From Dolichospermum sp. DET69 (GTDB lineage Bacteria; Cyanobacteriota; Cyanobacteriia; Cyanobacteriales; Nostocaceae): a DNA stretch of 64,000 nucleotides. Positions within the stretch are counted from its first letter, which is position 1; each line of letters begins with the position of its first letter. The stretch is from contig CP070233.1 in assembly GCA_017355425.1 (NCBI GenBank), positions 5,389,272 through 5,453,271 on the forward strand, in the 5' to 3' direction. Under the pieces are notes generated by a model. That model saw nothing but the letters and a program-made list of their open reading frames with translations. It was not told the origin of the DNA and did not search any database. Position numbers and translations under genes: made by a program. Positions 36,800 through 46,993 of this stretch are shown here, piece after piece.

Positions 36800-37672
36800 A
36801 TGCACACAGACACTATATTTTACCAAATCTTCCTCACCTTCCACACTCTGTTATTTGAACTCCTGGGACAACCCACAGAAAATGCGGAAGGTTATAATTT
36901 CACATCAGTAGAAATCAAAGAAAAAGCATTTAGATTTGATGGTATCTTCATGCCAGATACGGTAGAAAAACCCATCTATTTTGTCGAAGTGCAATTTCAA
37001 CCCAAACCAGACTTTTACTGGGAATTAGTCGCAGAAATAAACATTTATCTCAATCAATACAAACCGCAACAAGATTGGCAAGCAGTCGCTTTATTTGCTA
37101 AACGTAGTTTAGATGTAGAAGTATTAACTCCTTACCAACAAGAATTAGTTAATAGCGGAAGAATTAAACGCATTTATTTAGATGAAATCCCAGCAGGTTC
37201 AATTGGTATGGGGTTAATTGAATTAATTCTGAGTAAAGAAGCCCAAGCACCAGAATTAGTTCAAACCCTCATGCAAAGAACAAAAACAGAGATTGCCAAT
37301 TCCACAGAAAGACAAGGTATTATAGAGTTGTTGGAAAGTGTTTTGGTGTCCAAATTTTCAAAATTAAGCCGTCAGGAGATTGAAGCAATGTTTTTAGTCA
37401 GTGATATCAAGCAAACTAGGGTATATCAGGAAGCAAAGCAGGAAGGTAGACAAGAAGGTAGGCAAGAAGGTAGACAAGAAGGTAGACAGCAAGGTGAGAC
37501 AAGCTTACTAATGCGTCAGTTATCGAAGAGATTTGGGAAATTGACAAATAGTTACACCGAAAATATTAATAGTCTGACAATAGTGCAACTAGAAGACCTG
37601 GGAGAAGCATTATTAGATTTTGTAGACATTACCGACTTGGAACAATGGCTAAAAGCCCATAAAGAATCATAA
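36800..37672 (+). CDS. Rpn family recombination-promoting nuclease-like protein (DUF2887)
   Basis: A 290-aa protein. The N-terminus (TDTIFYQIFLTFHTLLFELL) and the core FDGIFMPDTVEKPIYFVEVQ with D and ExQ are the PD-(D/E)XK-like fold of the Rpn/DUF2887 group, abundant in cyanobacteria. A Glu-Gly-Arg-Gln tract repeats four to five times (about residues 215-232), an expandable linker, then a DUF4351-like helical end (LLMRQLSKRFGKL). Rpn proteins promote RecA-independent recombination in other bacteria. A broken second copy follows immediately. Confidence 0.85.
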   Translation: MHTDTIFYQIFLTFHTLLFELLGQPTENAEGYNFTSVEIKEKAFRFDGIFMPDTVEKPIYFVEVQFQPKPDFYWELVAEINIYLNQYKPQQDWQAVALFAKRSLDVEVLTPYQQELVNSGRIKRIYLDEIPAGSIGMGLIELILSKEAQAPELVQTLMQRTKTEIANSTERQGIIELLESVLVSKFSKLSRQEIEAMFLVSDIKQTRVYQEAKQEGRQEGRQEGRQEGRQQGETSLLMRQLSKRFGKLTNSYTENINSLTIVQLEDLGEALLDFVDITDLEQWLKAHKES

Positions 37673-37675
37673 ATA

Positions 37676-37939
37676 ATGCACACAGACACAATATTTTATT
37701 AGATCTTCCTCACCTTCCACACCCTATTATTTGAACTTCTGGGACAACCCACAGAAAACGCTGAAGGTTATAATTTCACATCAGTAGAAGTCAAAGAAAA
37801 AGCCTTTCAATTTAATGGTATTTTCATGCTAGATACGGTAGAAAAACCCATCTATTTTGTCGAAATTCAATTTCAAAACAAACCAGCATTTTACTGGGAA
37901 TTAATCACAGAAATAAACATTTATCTCAATCAATGTCAC
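37676..37939 (+). pseudogene. Truncated duplicate of the Rpn-like gene
   Basis: The first ~88 codons of the preceding gene are repeated about four bases after its stop, starting with the same ATGCACACAGACAC. It carries a TAG at codon 9 (YQI read as Y-stop-I) and stops at 37939 after LNQCH. The rest is missing. A tandem duplication followed by decay. Confidence 0.9.
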
Positions 37940-37985
37940 TAATGACTTGGGGGATGAGCCATATTGGAGTAGTTCATCTTGAGGA

Positions 37986-38983
37986 TTAATTGTTAATAGA
38001 ATCAGTAGGTGTCTTTGTCAGCACCAATAAAATTTGTTGGATCGTGATGACCAATTGTTTAAGTTTAACTGGTTTGGTCAAATAATCATTTGCTCCTGCT
38101 TCCAAGCAGCGATCGCGATCGCCCGTCATGGCTAATGCTGTGAGCGCAATTATCGGTGTATCAATCAAATTAGAATCAAAGCGAATTTGTCTGATTGCCT
38201 CTAATCCATCCATTCCCGGCATTTGGATATCCATCAAAATTAAGTCAGGCTGGTGAGTTTTAGCAAGATCGATGGCTTCTTGACCATCCCTAGCTACGAG
38301 GATGCGATAACCTTTAGCCTCAAGGTAGCTAAAAAATGTAATGATATTGTCTTGCAGCACTTCCGTGAGTCCCAAAATGGCGTTGAGGGGGGTGCGGAGT
38401 TCGTGACTCATATTAGCTAAGAATTCATCTTTGAGACGGGTGTCCCGGGCTAGTTCTTCGTTAGAGATGGCGAGTTTTTGATTAGTTTCGGTAAGCTGTG
38501 TCTCTGCTTGCTGCCGTTCGGCTAATTCCGTCTGTAACTGGTCAAAAAGACTAGCTTGCTGAATAGCGATCGCTAATTGGTTGGCAATTTGTTGGAGAAG
38601 TTGGGCTTCAGACTTTTTCCAAACTCGTTTTTCCGTGCAAGCATGAACGATGATAAACCCCCACAGCTTATTGTGTTGGCCGGAGCAAATCCAACGATGG
38701 CTTTCCCCATTTCGTGTTTCTTGCAAAATCGGGGCTACGATTTCTGACTGGATTTGACCTTCAATGGCATATTCTACCAGACAATTTGTCCCAGTATCTT
38801 TTGTAACATCAGCGACGATGCGAGGCTGTCCTTGCCAATAATAATCAAGAACTTCTGGAGACCATACTTCATGATGACAGTGGCGGTCTTTGAGCTTTAC
38901 TAACTCCCTAGAAACGGCTTCTTCGACAATTTGACTACTACCATCAGCAAAGAGCTGGAAGACGATGACGCGATCGCTCTGTA
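37986..38983 (-). pseudogene. Histidine kinase remnant: GAF - partial HisKA - partial receiver
   Basis: The 3' third of a broken kinase gene. The reading frame (open from the inserted element at 38984) encodes the end of a GAF domain (SDRVIVFQLFADGSSQIVEE), a coiled region, a HisKA start with the phosphorylatable His (NMSHELRTPLNAILGLTEV), then jumps straight into the middle of a receiver (FFSYLEAKGYRILVARDGQ, phospho-Asp in LILMDIQMPGMDG). The whole HATPase domain and the first receiver strand with its acidic pair are gone, an internal in-frame deletion of about 280 codons. The apparent ATG at 39008 lies within the inserted element. Probably non-functional. Confidence 0.82.
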
Positions 38984-39356
38984 TTGACACTCTCAGGTCT
39001 AAAGACACTGAGATTCTTTAATCAATGAGCCAACTTACAATTGCTGGATTACTCCAACAAAAACAGAGGTCGATTCTCCTAAAGCGTTAATTCCGGTATG
39101 CCCTACCGTACTCGATTTTTGTATTTCATTTTTCACCAAATTTAGCTTTCCTAAACTGCAATACTGTTAGGTATGACTACGCACTCAACCAAATTAGTTA
39201 AGTTTTTACGTTGTTTAGTTATACTTAAATTATGGAACTTTTAAAAGCATATCACACCTACTGTTACTAGTCAACGAGTTAGGCTAAATATTTTCGCCCG
39301 TGTCGCTTATATCTCAGCACTAAAGTGACTGAGCTTTACGCTTACCGAGTAATCTT
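38984..39356 (-). mobile_element. IS200/IS605-like non-autonomous element, copy 1
   Basis: 373 bp inserted directly 3' of TTAC on the minus strand, without target duplication. Each end has a sub-terminal hairpin: CTCAGTCAC-TTTA-GTGCTGAG at the left, CTCAGTGTC-TTTA-GACCTGAG at the right, the hallmark of IS200/IS605 (TnpA Y1) elements. It has no transposase. Removing it restores the GAF domain exactly (DLLQSDRV). About 90% identical to 41869-42244. Confidence 0.8.
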
Positions 39357-40720
39357 GTAAGTCTTTGCTCTCCTGAGTCACTGTTGCCAGAATATCTTTG
39401 ATATCTAGAGACTCTCGAATTTTTTGGACAATTGTTCCTAGTATACGCTGTTGCTGTAATTGTCGGGAGATTGCGGCTTCCGTGTGTTGACGGATGATCA
39501 ATTCTGATTGAGCTTGTTCATATAAACTTGCCTGGTAAATAGCGATCGCCAATTGACTAGCAATTTGTTCTAACAATTCAATTTCCGCTGTTGTCCATAC
39601 ATAAGGCTGACTATTTTGGTACATCCCTAAAAAACCCCACGGTGACTCACCGACAAAAATGGGTGCAATCACATAGGCTCTTGCTTGAACCTGTTCCAAA
39701 AGTTCAATATGGCAGGGCTGTAAACCAGCTTGATAAATATCATTAACTGTCAAGATTTCGTGGTTTTGGAATCTACCTCCTTGAGTTTCTTGGAGATATA
39801 TATCTTGCCAAATATGCTTAAGGTCAGATCCGGCAAGTTTTGTCCAACCATTAACTACAGCCTCAATGATAAATTCACCACTCCAATCAGGTTGAAAGCG
39901 GTAAATCACCACTCGATCTACCACTAATATTGATCTAGCCTCCTGTACGGCTGTATTGAGAATGACTTTGAGGTCTAGAGATTGGCGAATGGCTTGGGTA
40001 ATAGTTAAGAGTAATTGTTTGTAAGTTGCCTGTTGTTGTAGGGCGAGTTCACTACTTTGCAATGCCAATTCAGTTTGTTTACGCTCGGTAATATCTTGAT
40101 AAGTTCCTAAAACACCAATCACTTCGCCGTTGAGGTTACGCAAGGGCAATTTATTGGTTTCTATCCAGATCATTGCCCCATTGGGCTGATGCAGAGTTTC
40201 GATAATGCCGAGTTTGGCTATGCCGGAATCCATGACTAGGCGATCATCGGCCTGGTAAAGATCGGCTTCCGTTGTCCCCCAAGATAAATCGTAGTCCGTC
40301 TTACCGATAATATCAGCGGGCGAAGGGATATCTGCTTGGTTGGCAAAGTTTTGATTGCATCCGAAGTAGACTGATTGGCGATCCTTCCAAAAGACTGAGA
40401 GGGGAAAGGTATCTAGGACTGTTTGCAGAAATTTTTCTGATTCGCGCAGTTCTTGAGTCCGCTGTTCTACCCTCACTTCCAAGTCTTGATTTAAACTATG
40501 GAGAGCATCATTAGCTACTTGACGCTGCAATTCTGCGGCTACTCTGGCGGCAAATATCTGGAGGATAGTGATCGCTTCTTGGCGCCTGGATTCCTGAAGG
40601 GGCTGTACGTCTAGAATACAAAGATTGCCAATGGCATTGCCGAAATTGTCTTTTAAGCTAATGCCCAAATAACTATCTGCCTGCATTGTCACCAAGTCTA
40701 AATCATCAGGAAAAGAAAAA
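39357..40720 (-). pseudogene. Histidine kinase remnant: GAF - PAS - GAF
   Basis: The middle third of the broken kinase. Encoded, in order: the end of a GAF domain (DDLDLVTMQADSYLGI), a coiled coil (VEQRTQELRESEKFL), a PAS/PAC domain (VLDTFPLSVFWKDRQSV to GVLGTYQDITERKQ), a full GAF domain (about residues 270-420 of the open frame, ILVVDRVVIYRFQPDWSG) and the start of another GAF (ESLDIKDILATVTQESKDL) cut by the IS200/IS605-like element at 39356. At 40720 it is cut by an antisense group II intron copy. Joining it to the segment at 41058 leaves a one-base offset in a T run. Confidence 0.8.
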
Positions 40721-41057
40721 GTGCGATTCGTTGTGAGTGAATCACGGTGAAAGTCCGTAAATAACCTCACCAACCAAACCCGACGACGGGGAAAGGTTGA
40801 ACTCTCGGCTAGATATGGGTGAAAGTCCCATCTACCAGACTCAGGTATGAACCCCTATCTGTCCACACTGACCAGACTCGGTATCTGGAGGGTGAAGCTG
40901 GAAACAGGGCGCAATCAGACATCCATTGTGGGGTGACACTGGTGCTAACGGGAAGTTCCCATGATGAAACACAAGCCTAGAAAAGCAACCTATGTCCAGG
41001 CGGGACACAATACAAAAACCCGACCTCACTGGAGTTAATACCCGCCTTCGACTCTAC
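40721..41057 (+). mobile_element. Truncated group II intron, antisense to the kinase gene
   Basis: A 337-bp copy of the intron at 3545-5728. It starts with the same GTGCGATTCG, follows domain I with about 75-80% identity as far as ACTGGAGTTAAT, then jumps to the intron's last bases (TTCGACTCTAC). The rest of domain I, the ORF and domain V are deleted, so it cannot splice. It is also in the wrong orientation to be spliced from kinase mRNA. Confidence 0.85.
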
Positions 41058-41868
41058 CAGTTCTTGGAGTTGGCTTTGGCAGTAAAATTCCCCATCTCTG
41101 AGGGCGAATTCGCAGAGAGTGTGAGCCAGATGATAGGAGATTGATGGCTGTAAAGCTCCATTTGCCCAAAACCCCAGGGTATGGAGTTGATCACCCACCA
41201 ATTTAGTGACTAAGGCATATCGGACAGCCAAGGCTTCGGCAATGTGATGCACTAGGGCAGGGAAAAAATCCTCTCCAGTCACGGCGGCAGTTCCTGCTAT
41301 CAGCTTTTGCAGGGTTAATTCAGCCTGTTGGCGCTTGATCAATTGTTCCTGTAATTGTTCGTGGGTACTGGCTTGATGAATGGCGATCGCTAGTTGTACA
41401 GATAAATTTTGCAGCAGTTCAATTTCTGACTCTTGCCACTCACGGGGATGCTGGCTTTCGATAGCATTGAGAAAACCCCACAGTTGATCATCACATACAA
41501 TCGGCACTAAAATTTTGGCACGGGTCTGAGTCTGAATTAACAGATTGCGATGACAGTCGGACATTTCCATCGTGTAAATATCTGGCACAACACGAATCTT
41601 GCCTTGGCGATACATCTCAATCTGTTCTTGTCTCATACAACCATCTTTAACCTGTTGTTTGATCAAAGATAAGGCGGATTCTTTGGACTCAGCTACGACT
41701 ATGACTTCCCCATTATTATCTAATTGCCAAATATTAACGCGATCGCAACCCAACAATTGCCGCACTTGTGTAACTGTTGTATCGAGAATTATTTGTAAAT
41801 TCAAGACTGATGTCTCTGGTTTAACTATCAGGGGATCGCGGACAATGGCAGATTTTAATTCTGATGAG
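41058..41868 (-). pseudogene. Histidine kinase remnant: CBS-like start - GAF - GAF
   Basis: The 5' third of the broken kinase. The frame is open from the second element (41869): ELKSAIVRDPLIVKPETSV resembles the beginning of a CBS domain, followed by a GAF domain (LLGCDRVNIWQLDNNGEV to LAIAIHQAS), a coiled coil and the start of another GAF (GEDFFPALVHHIAEALAVRY) that continues across the intron into 40720. The first usable start inside is a TTG at 41804. No intact N-terminus or promoter remains. The three pieces together would have formed a GAF-rich hybrid kinase of about 1,300 residues (estimate). Confidence 0.78.
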
Positions 41869-42244
41869 TTGACACTCTCAGGTCTAAAGACGCGCTCGAT
41901 TCTTTAATCAATGAGCCAACTTACAATTGCTGGATTACTCCAACAAAAACAGAGGTCGATTCTCCTAAAGCGTTAATTCCGGTATGCCCTACCGTACTCG
42001 TTTTTTGCATTTCATTTTTCACCAAATTTAGCTTTCCTAAACAGCAATACCGTTAGGTATGACTACGCACTCAACCAAATAAGTTAAGTTTTTACGTCGT
42101 TTAGTTATACTTAAATTCTAGAATTGTTTACATTGTATCACATCTACTGTTATCAAGTCAATGAGTTAGGCTAAATATTTTCGCCCGTGTCGCTTATATC
42201 TCAGCACGCTTTGTGACTGAGCTTTACGCTTACCGGGTAATACT
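41869..42244 (-). mobile_element. IS200/IS605-like non-autonomous element, copy 2
   Basis: 376 bp, same orientation as copy 1 and again directly 3' of TTAC. The left hairpin is kept with a changed loop (CTCAGTCAC-AAAGC-GTGCTGAG); the right hairpin is partly decayed. The two copies are direct repeats flanking 2.5 kb of kinase DNA and could recombine. Confidence 0.78.
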
Positions 42245-42672
42245 GTAAGCTCCGTAGAAAGATTGAGCATGGTTCTTTAGGCACTATGATATACAGCACT
42301 TCCTTTGTGTTATGAGGTACAAGAACCCCACCCCCAACCCCCTCATCGCTTGCGGGGAGGGGGCTAAGATGTACCTCCTAAGAGCGAAAACCGCTGTAAA
42401 CATATTTTAACAATGGGGGTTAATTGTCAGAGATCTCAGAAGGATTTGATATAGATATAACAAAAACTGCCAAAATTATTAATAAATTAATTGTAATATA
42501 TCATTCACAGTAATGGTAAATTCTGATAAAATTTAGACACAAGTAGATTCTTAACCCTGCCTGCTTCCCATAATTAATATTTGTTTCTTTTTCCTGAATC
42601 CTGACTGGTAACAGAGCTTGCCCAAGAGTTAAAATGTTGATTCCCGACCTCTCTAAAAAGCCGGGAAGACGG
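42245..42672. other. Gap with GC-rich palindromic repeat
   Basis: No gene. At 42319-42372 lies a palindromic repeat with AACCCCCTC, then GGGGAGGGGGCTAAG, the intact form of the one interrupted at 36367-36640. The rest is AT-rich. Confidence 0.6.
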
Positions 42673-44121
42673 TTAAAGATGGATGTAAGGATCTCTATTG
42701 CCAACTTCAAATTCACAAGCTCTAGAAACCACATCTGCTGGTAATTTATCAAAACTGATTAATGGTAAATAATCAGGATTATCTATGAGTTCCTGCGCTA
42801 ATAAATATCCAGCAATTGTCCAAGTTTGATACTTTCTAGATTGTTTACCAATTAATCTCCCTTTCTTCCCATCATAATATTCTGGCCATTCATCTTCACT
42901 TAGTCTAGTTTTAGCAATTTCAATGGCTTTTTCTGCTAACTGCGGTTTCTTGGTTTTCACTGCTGCTGCTGCTAACATCCACATTAAAACAGGCCAACTT
43001 CCAGCATTATGATATGACCAAGGAATGTTTTTCGGATCACATCCTGTGACAACTCGATATTCTTCACCTTGTAAGGCAGGATAACAGATTTTCATAGGCA
43101 TATCGCCTACTAAATCTTCCCATCTTTTTTCAATCAGATTCATAATTGCCTGAGACTGTTCTTCAGTGGAAAGATCAGAAATCACAGCCATCAAATTTCC
43201 CAGAGTGAAGAACCGAGTATCCATTTGTGATGGTCCCACATTTCCGGCAAAATAACCACCTTTTTTGGGGAGCCATTTATCTAATTCATAATAAGGTAAA
43301 GAATCTGCGTAAATATTGAAAAGATTGACAGCAGCTTTCCCGTATTCTTCTCCTTTGAAACGATAAATTGCATTGAGTCGAGTAATATCTATCCAATAAT
43401 GTTGACGAATATGTCCACACAATAAAGGTAACCGGTTATCAATTGCTTCCACAATATCCTGATTACCTTGACAAATTAGGAGTTCCCTCGCTGCACGTAA
43501 AGCTGCAAAAAATAGAACTTGAATTTCTAAAGGATGTCCATGAATACCCATGCGTCTATCTATCATACACGCACCATCAGGAACTAATAGTGTTGGGTAC
43601 ATATCAAAACGATTAGCCAAACAGATATCCATAATTAACCTAATTCCTGTTTGGAATTCCGGTCGATAAGCAAGGGAAGGATCTTTTGTGGCAACTACAT
43701 AAGCACGTAATAAAATTAACCACCATAAACAAGAATCCACAGGTGTGACTCTGGCAATTGCGTGTTCTCCAAAATCAGCTTCTAAATGTTCTTCACCATT
43801 GATAGATACAACTTTGAAACTGGCTGGAATTAAGCCTCTACCGGGTTTATAGGCATCTAATGCCTTTTCTTTAGGCTGTAACTTTAATGTTTCCTCTAGG
43901 AAATTTTTAACAATGTCTGTTCTGCCTTTAATCAAAAAAATTAAAGCTGAAGAAACAAAATCTCTGATAAAACATTGGTCATAATTTAGTGCTTCTACTG
44001 ATGAATCATAAGCTGCTACAGTGCCTACAGGTTGACCTTTGTAGTAGAGAATTGAATTCTCTAATGCTTGCCACGCTTCATTTTCTATATTATTACTTGT
44101 CTCTAATTTGTTTAGTTGCAT
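42673..44121 (-). CDS. Neutral/alkaline invertase, GH100
   Basis: A 482-aa cytosolic invertase that splits sucrose to glucose and fructose. Conserved GH100 blocks: [18 protein letters not shown] (about 44-61), [12 protein letters not shown], the catalytic Asp region [11 protein letters not shown] (about 127-137), [19 protein letters not shown] and the Glu/Gly-rich end with [12 protein letters not shown] and [10 protein letters not shown]. In Anabaena such enzymes control sucrose turnover, linked to nitrogen fixation. Standalone gene with a 420-bp upstream gap. Length is normal. Confidence 0.93.
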   Translation of the reverse strand: MQLNKLETSNNIENEAWQALENSILYYKGQPVGTVAAYDSSVEALNYDQCFIRDFVSSALIFLIKGRTDIVKNFLEETLKLQPKEKALDAYKPGRGLIPASFKVVSINGEEHLEADFGEHAIARVTPVDSCLWWLILLRAYVVATKDPSLAYRPEFQTGIRLIMDICLANRFDMYPTLLVPDGACMIDRRMGIHGHPLEIQVLFFAALRAARELLICQGNQDIVEAIDNRLPLLCGHIRQHYWIDITRLNAIYRFKGEEYGKAAVNLFNIYADSLPYYELDKWLPKKGGYFAGNVGPSQMDTRFFTLGNLMAVISDLSTEEQSQAIMNLIEKRWEDLVGDMPMKICYPALQGEEYRVVTGCDPKNIPWSYHNAGSWPVLMWMLAAAAVKTKKPQLAEKAIEIAKTRLSEDEWPEYYDGKKGRLIGKQSRKYQTWTIAGYLLAQELIDNPDYLPLISFDKLPADVVSRACEFEVGNRDPYIHL

Positions 44122-44543
44122 TACCAGACTAACTCCATTTAGATAGTAGATTTGTTGGAAGTAGATGCACCTTTAATTATTCTTTATGCCATTTTCATCA
44201 TAACTTTTAAATAGCAAATATCAATCCAGTCAAAATACTAAAAATCCTTGAATATGGCATTGCTGCTAAATATGAGGCAGCTTTTTTCATGAGTAAAAAT
44301 ACACGCCCTTCTATTTGTCGAATTAACTGACTATAGTATATATACTTAATCAGAAATTGGCTATTGAGATGACGAAATATATTATTCCCCTACAACTTAA
44401 CAATTTATAACCTTTTTTTAGAATATGCAATATAAACAATTAAAAAAATTGCAGGATTAATACTAATGAAGGGATATAGAACTTATACACTGTACAAATT
44501 AATCATTGTCAGGGGTTAGCAATGCTAAACCCCTACAGGCTCA
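44122..44543. other. Intergenic region
   Basis: About 420 bp of AT-rich DNA holding the promoter of the invertase gene, by position. No RNA gene, repeat array or clear terminator was recognised. Confidence 0.5.
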
Positions 44544-46292
44544 CTAAATTATGTTTAATTGCTGTTGAAACTTTTGATATGCCTGATTAACTGCTTGCAT
44601 AGCAGTTTTAGCACTAGTATTAGGGTTAATATCAGGGTGATACAATCTAGCTAATCTCAGATAGGCAAGTTTGACATCTTTGGGGTGAGTTTTGGGTTCT
44701 ACATCTAAAATTTCCCACCATTCCCCAGTTAGGGGTGGTAAATCATCACTGTTGTGAACTTGTCGCCAAATTTTGATAGTTCCACCTTTACCACCACTAA
44801 TAAATAGTTTACCATCTGCACTAAAAACTAGGGGACAAAATCCAGAAAAATTTTCTAATAATTCCCCAGTTTGAATATGCCAAAGTTTGATAGTGCCATC
44901 TTGACTACTACTAGCAATAATTTTACCATCTGGGTGAATAGCCAGAGCAGAAATAGCTGTTAAGTGTGCCTCAAGGGTATAATTTAATTCCCCAGTATAG
45001 AGATTCCAAAATTTAATTATACCATCGGCACTGCCACTAATTAAAGTTTGATGATCGGGAGCGATTCCTAGGTCACGCTTCGCTATCGCTAATGTATTTA
45101 CTGCTGCTAAATGTTGGTTAATAATATAACGAGTTTCACCAGTTTGTAAATTCCAAATTCTGATAGTTTTATCAGCACTACCACTAACAAGAGTTGTATT
45201 GTCAGAACTAATAGCTATAGATAAAACTGCGTCTGTATGTCCATTTAAAGTGCGTTTAACTGTTCCGGTATAGCTTCCCCAAATTCTGATAGTTTTATCC
45301 GTACTAGCACTAACAATAATATTACCATTAGGACTATAAACAACTGCATTGACAAAACCATTATGACTATAGGGAGAATTTAAATAAGAAAATGTGCGAT
45401 TATATTTTTTTGTTGCTAATTGCCAACTACTGATTTTTCTATCTACACTACCACTAATTACCTGTTTTCCATCGGGACTAATAGCGACAGATAAAATAGC
45501 CTCAGCTTGTCCAGAAAAAGTATATAGCAATTTTCCAGTTGGCAAATTCCATAAATTAATTTGTCTATCATCACTACCACTGATCAAAGTATTACCATCA
45601 GGATGAATAGCTATTGCATTGACATTACCAAAATGTCCTTTTATCGTTTTTACATATTGCCAATTTTGGGGTAATTGATTAGAAATAGATAAAGTTTTTG
45701 TTTCAATTTTAGAAGAGTTACTATTTACTTTGCTCTGAAGTTGTTCCAATTCATGATCAATTTCTAAAGCTGCAAATTTTTGATTAATATCATTACCAGA
45801 TAAATATAAATCTAATTCAATAACTGCGGCGTTATAGTCGTCCATTTCTAAAATTTTTGCTTCCATGCGTTCAAAAAGCTGCATGGGAGTTTCTGGAAAT
45901 TCTGAATCATCTAATAATTTAGCCACACCATAAGCAGCAAGTCCTAAAACTGCACCAATTCCCGCCATTGGTACTGTACCAATCCCAAAAGCTAAACCAA
46001 TTTTAGGCGCGACAAATCCAATATTACCGATAATACCAGAAACCCCAATACCACCCGCAGCACCTATTCCTATTGCGCTAAAAGCTAATGTATCCACTTC
46101 CGTGATTCCTTTGAAAACACCATAAACAGCAGCACCAACAACAGCACCCGCAGTGGTTACAGAAGCAGCACCTATTCCCAGACCACCGAAACTTCCTGCT
46201 AGTCCAATTCCACCAATTGTAGAGGAGATACCCGCGCCTGTTAATGTTCCTGTGGTGATGAATGCTGCACCTGTTTGGGATGTTGGTTTCAT
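44544..46292 (-). CDS. WD40 repeat protein with C-terminal J domain
   Basis: A 582-aa protein. Residues about 1-125 are Gly/Ala-rich and hydrophobic with repeated GIGAAxxxxGAV patterns (glycine-zipper-like, possibly membrane-inserting). A linker follows, then about seven WD40 repeats (residues about 215-510; for example NAIAIHPDGNTLISGSDDRQ) forming a propeller. The last ~60 residues are a J domain with intact HPD (WWEILDVEPKTHPKDVKLAY, LYHPDINPN). A WD40-J fusion could bring clients to an Hsp70. A 21-bp palindromic insertion adds seven residues (KRDLGIA) inside one WD40 repeat at 45061-45089, in frame. The start ATG is the only clear option. Confidence 0.85.
   Translation of the reverse strand: MKPTSQTGAAFITTGTLTGAGISSTIGGIGLAGSFGGLGIGAASVTTAGAVVGAAVYGVFKGITEVDTLAFSAIGIGAAGGIGVSGIIGNIGFVAPKIGLAFGIGTVPMAGIGAVLGLAAYGVAKLLDDSEFPETPMQLFERMEAKILEMDDYNAAVIELDLYLSGNDINQKFAALEIDHELEQLQSKVNSNSSKIETKTLSISNQLPQNWQYVKTIKGHFGNVNAIAIHPDGNTLISGSDDRQINLWNLPTGKLLYTFSGQAEAILSVAISPDGKQVISGSVDRKISSWQLATKKYNRTFSYLNSPYSHNGFVNAVVYSPNGNIIVSASTDKTIRIWGSYTGTVKRTLNGHTDAVLSIAISSDNTTLVSGSADKTIRIWNLQTGETRYIINQHLAAVNTLAIAKRDLGIAPDHQTLISGSADGIIKFWNLYTGELNYTLEAHLTAISALAIHPDGKIIASSSQDGTIKLWHIQTGELLENFSGFCPLVFSADGKLFISGGKGGTIKIWRQVHNSDDLPPLTGEWWEILDVEPKTHPKDVKLAYLRLARLYHPDINPNTSAKTAMQAVNQAYQKFQQQLNII
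45061..45089. repeat. In-frame HIP1-split repeat inside a WD40 gene
   Basis: 29 bp: GCGAT, then a 21-bp near-palindrome, then CGC. Removing the 21 bp restores a perfect HIP1 site GCGATCGC and the usual WD40 wording (TLAIAPDHQTLISG). With the insert, the protein reads TLAIAKRDLGIAPDHQ. Comparable small dispersed repeats have been described in Nostoc genomes. Confidence 0.88.
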
Positions 46293-46370
46293 GGGATTTT
46301 CAGGTTAATGAAATTTTGTCTCACGCAAAAGAAGAGAGATTCATTCAGACTAGAGAGTATTACTTATTCT

Positions 46371-46889
46371 TTAATCAGTTCCCCCCCAAGTCCATACGGG
46401 ATTACCTATTTTTATTCCCTGTTTAAGAACTATTAAGGGATAATTATTAGGATCAAAACCGCCGGCTAAATCAAGCATAAAATAAACTTTACCTTTGACA
46501 AAATGCAGCCGCAAATGATTAATATTTCCAGTATATTTTTCGCCATTAATCTTGGTTATTCCCGCAGAAGCAAAGCATTTTGCATATTTTGGTTTTAATG
46601 TCCCTACCCATGTGGTGCTAAAGCTATTATTTGCGCTGACAGAAATATTATTTGCGTATTCACTCAAATTCACAGAACCGTCGGTAGCAAAACTACCTTC
46701 TTGATAAGGACGGGGAATTTCAGTTACAATAATTTTGTCTGGACAGCTTTGTTTTTGCTCGTTTTCACTATAAATTTTGAGTTCTATTTTATTTCCTCCC
46801 TTTTGCGCTTGGACGTTTAAGAAGGGGAATAGGGAGAGAAAAATAATGCTTATTCCTATGGTTAAACGCTGAGTGAAAAGCTTATACAT
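46371..46889 (-). CDS. Secreted hypothetical protein
   Basis: A 172-aa protein with a clear signal peptide (hydrophobic residues about 10-26, IGISIIFLSLFPFLNVQAQ, likely cut after QAQ). The mature part is beta-rich with two Cys (about C50 and C110) and segments WVGTLKPKYAKCFASA and HLRLHFVKGKVYFMLDLAGG. No family was recognised. It is probably periplasmic or extracellular. It follows the WD40/J gene's upstream region on the same strand. Confidence 0.65.
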   Translation of the reverse strand: MYKLFTQRLTIGISIIFLSLFPFLNVQAQKGGNKIELKIYSENEQKQSCPDKIIVTEIPRPYQEGSFATDGSVNLSEYANNISVSANNSFSTTWVGTLKPKYAKCFASAGITKINGEKYTGNINHLRLHFVKGKVYFMLDLAGGFDPNNYPLIVLKQGIKIGNPVWTWGGTD

Positions 46890-46993
46890 GGCGTTCTGTA
46901 TTGAATATGTGAGAATAATATACTCGATATAAAATAAAAAGCACTGGACAAAACCAATGCTTGATTACGTAATTAATAAAAGTTGTTAGTAAT

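Noticed and set aside
39008..39008. ATG at 39008 as the real start of a short GAF-receiver gene
   Set aside because: It lies inside the inserted IS200/IS605-like element; the coding sequence before it continues in the remnant upstream of the element.
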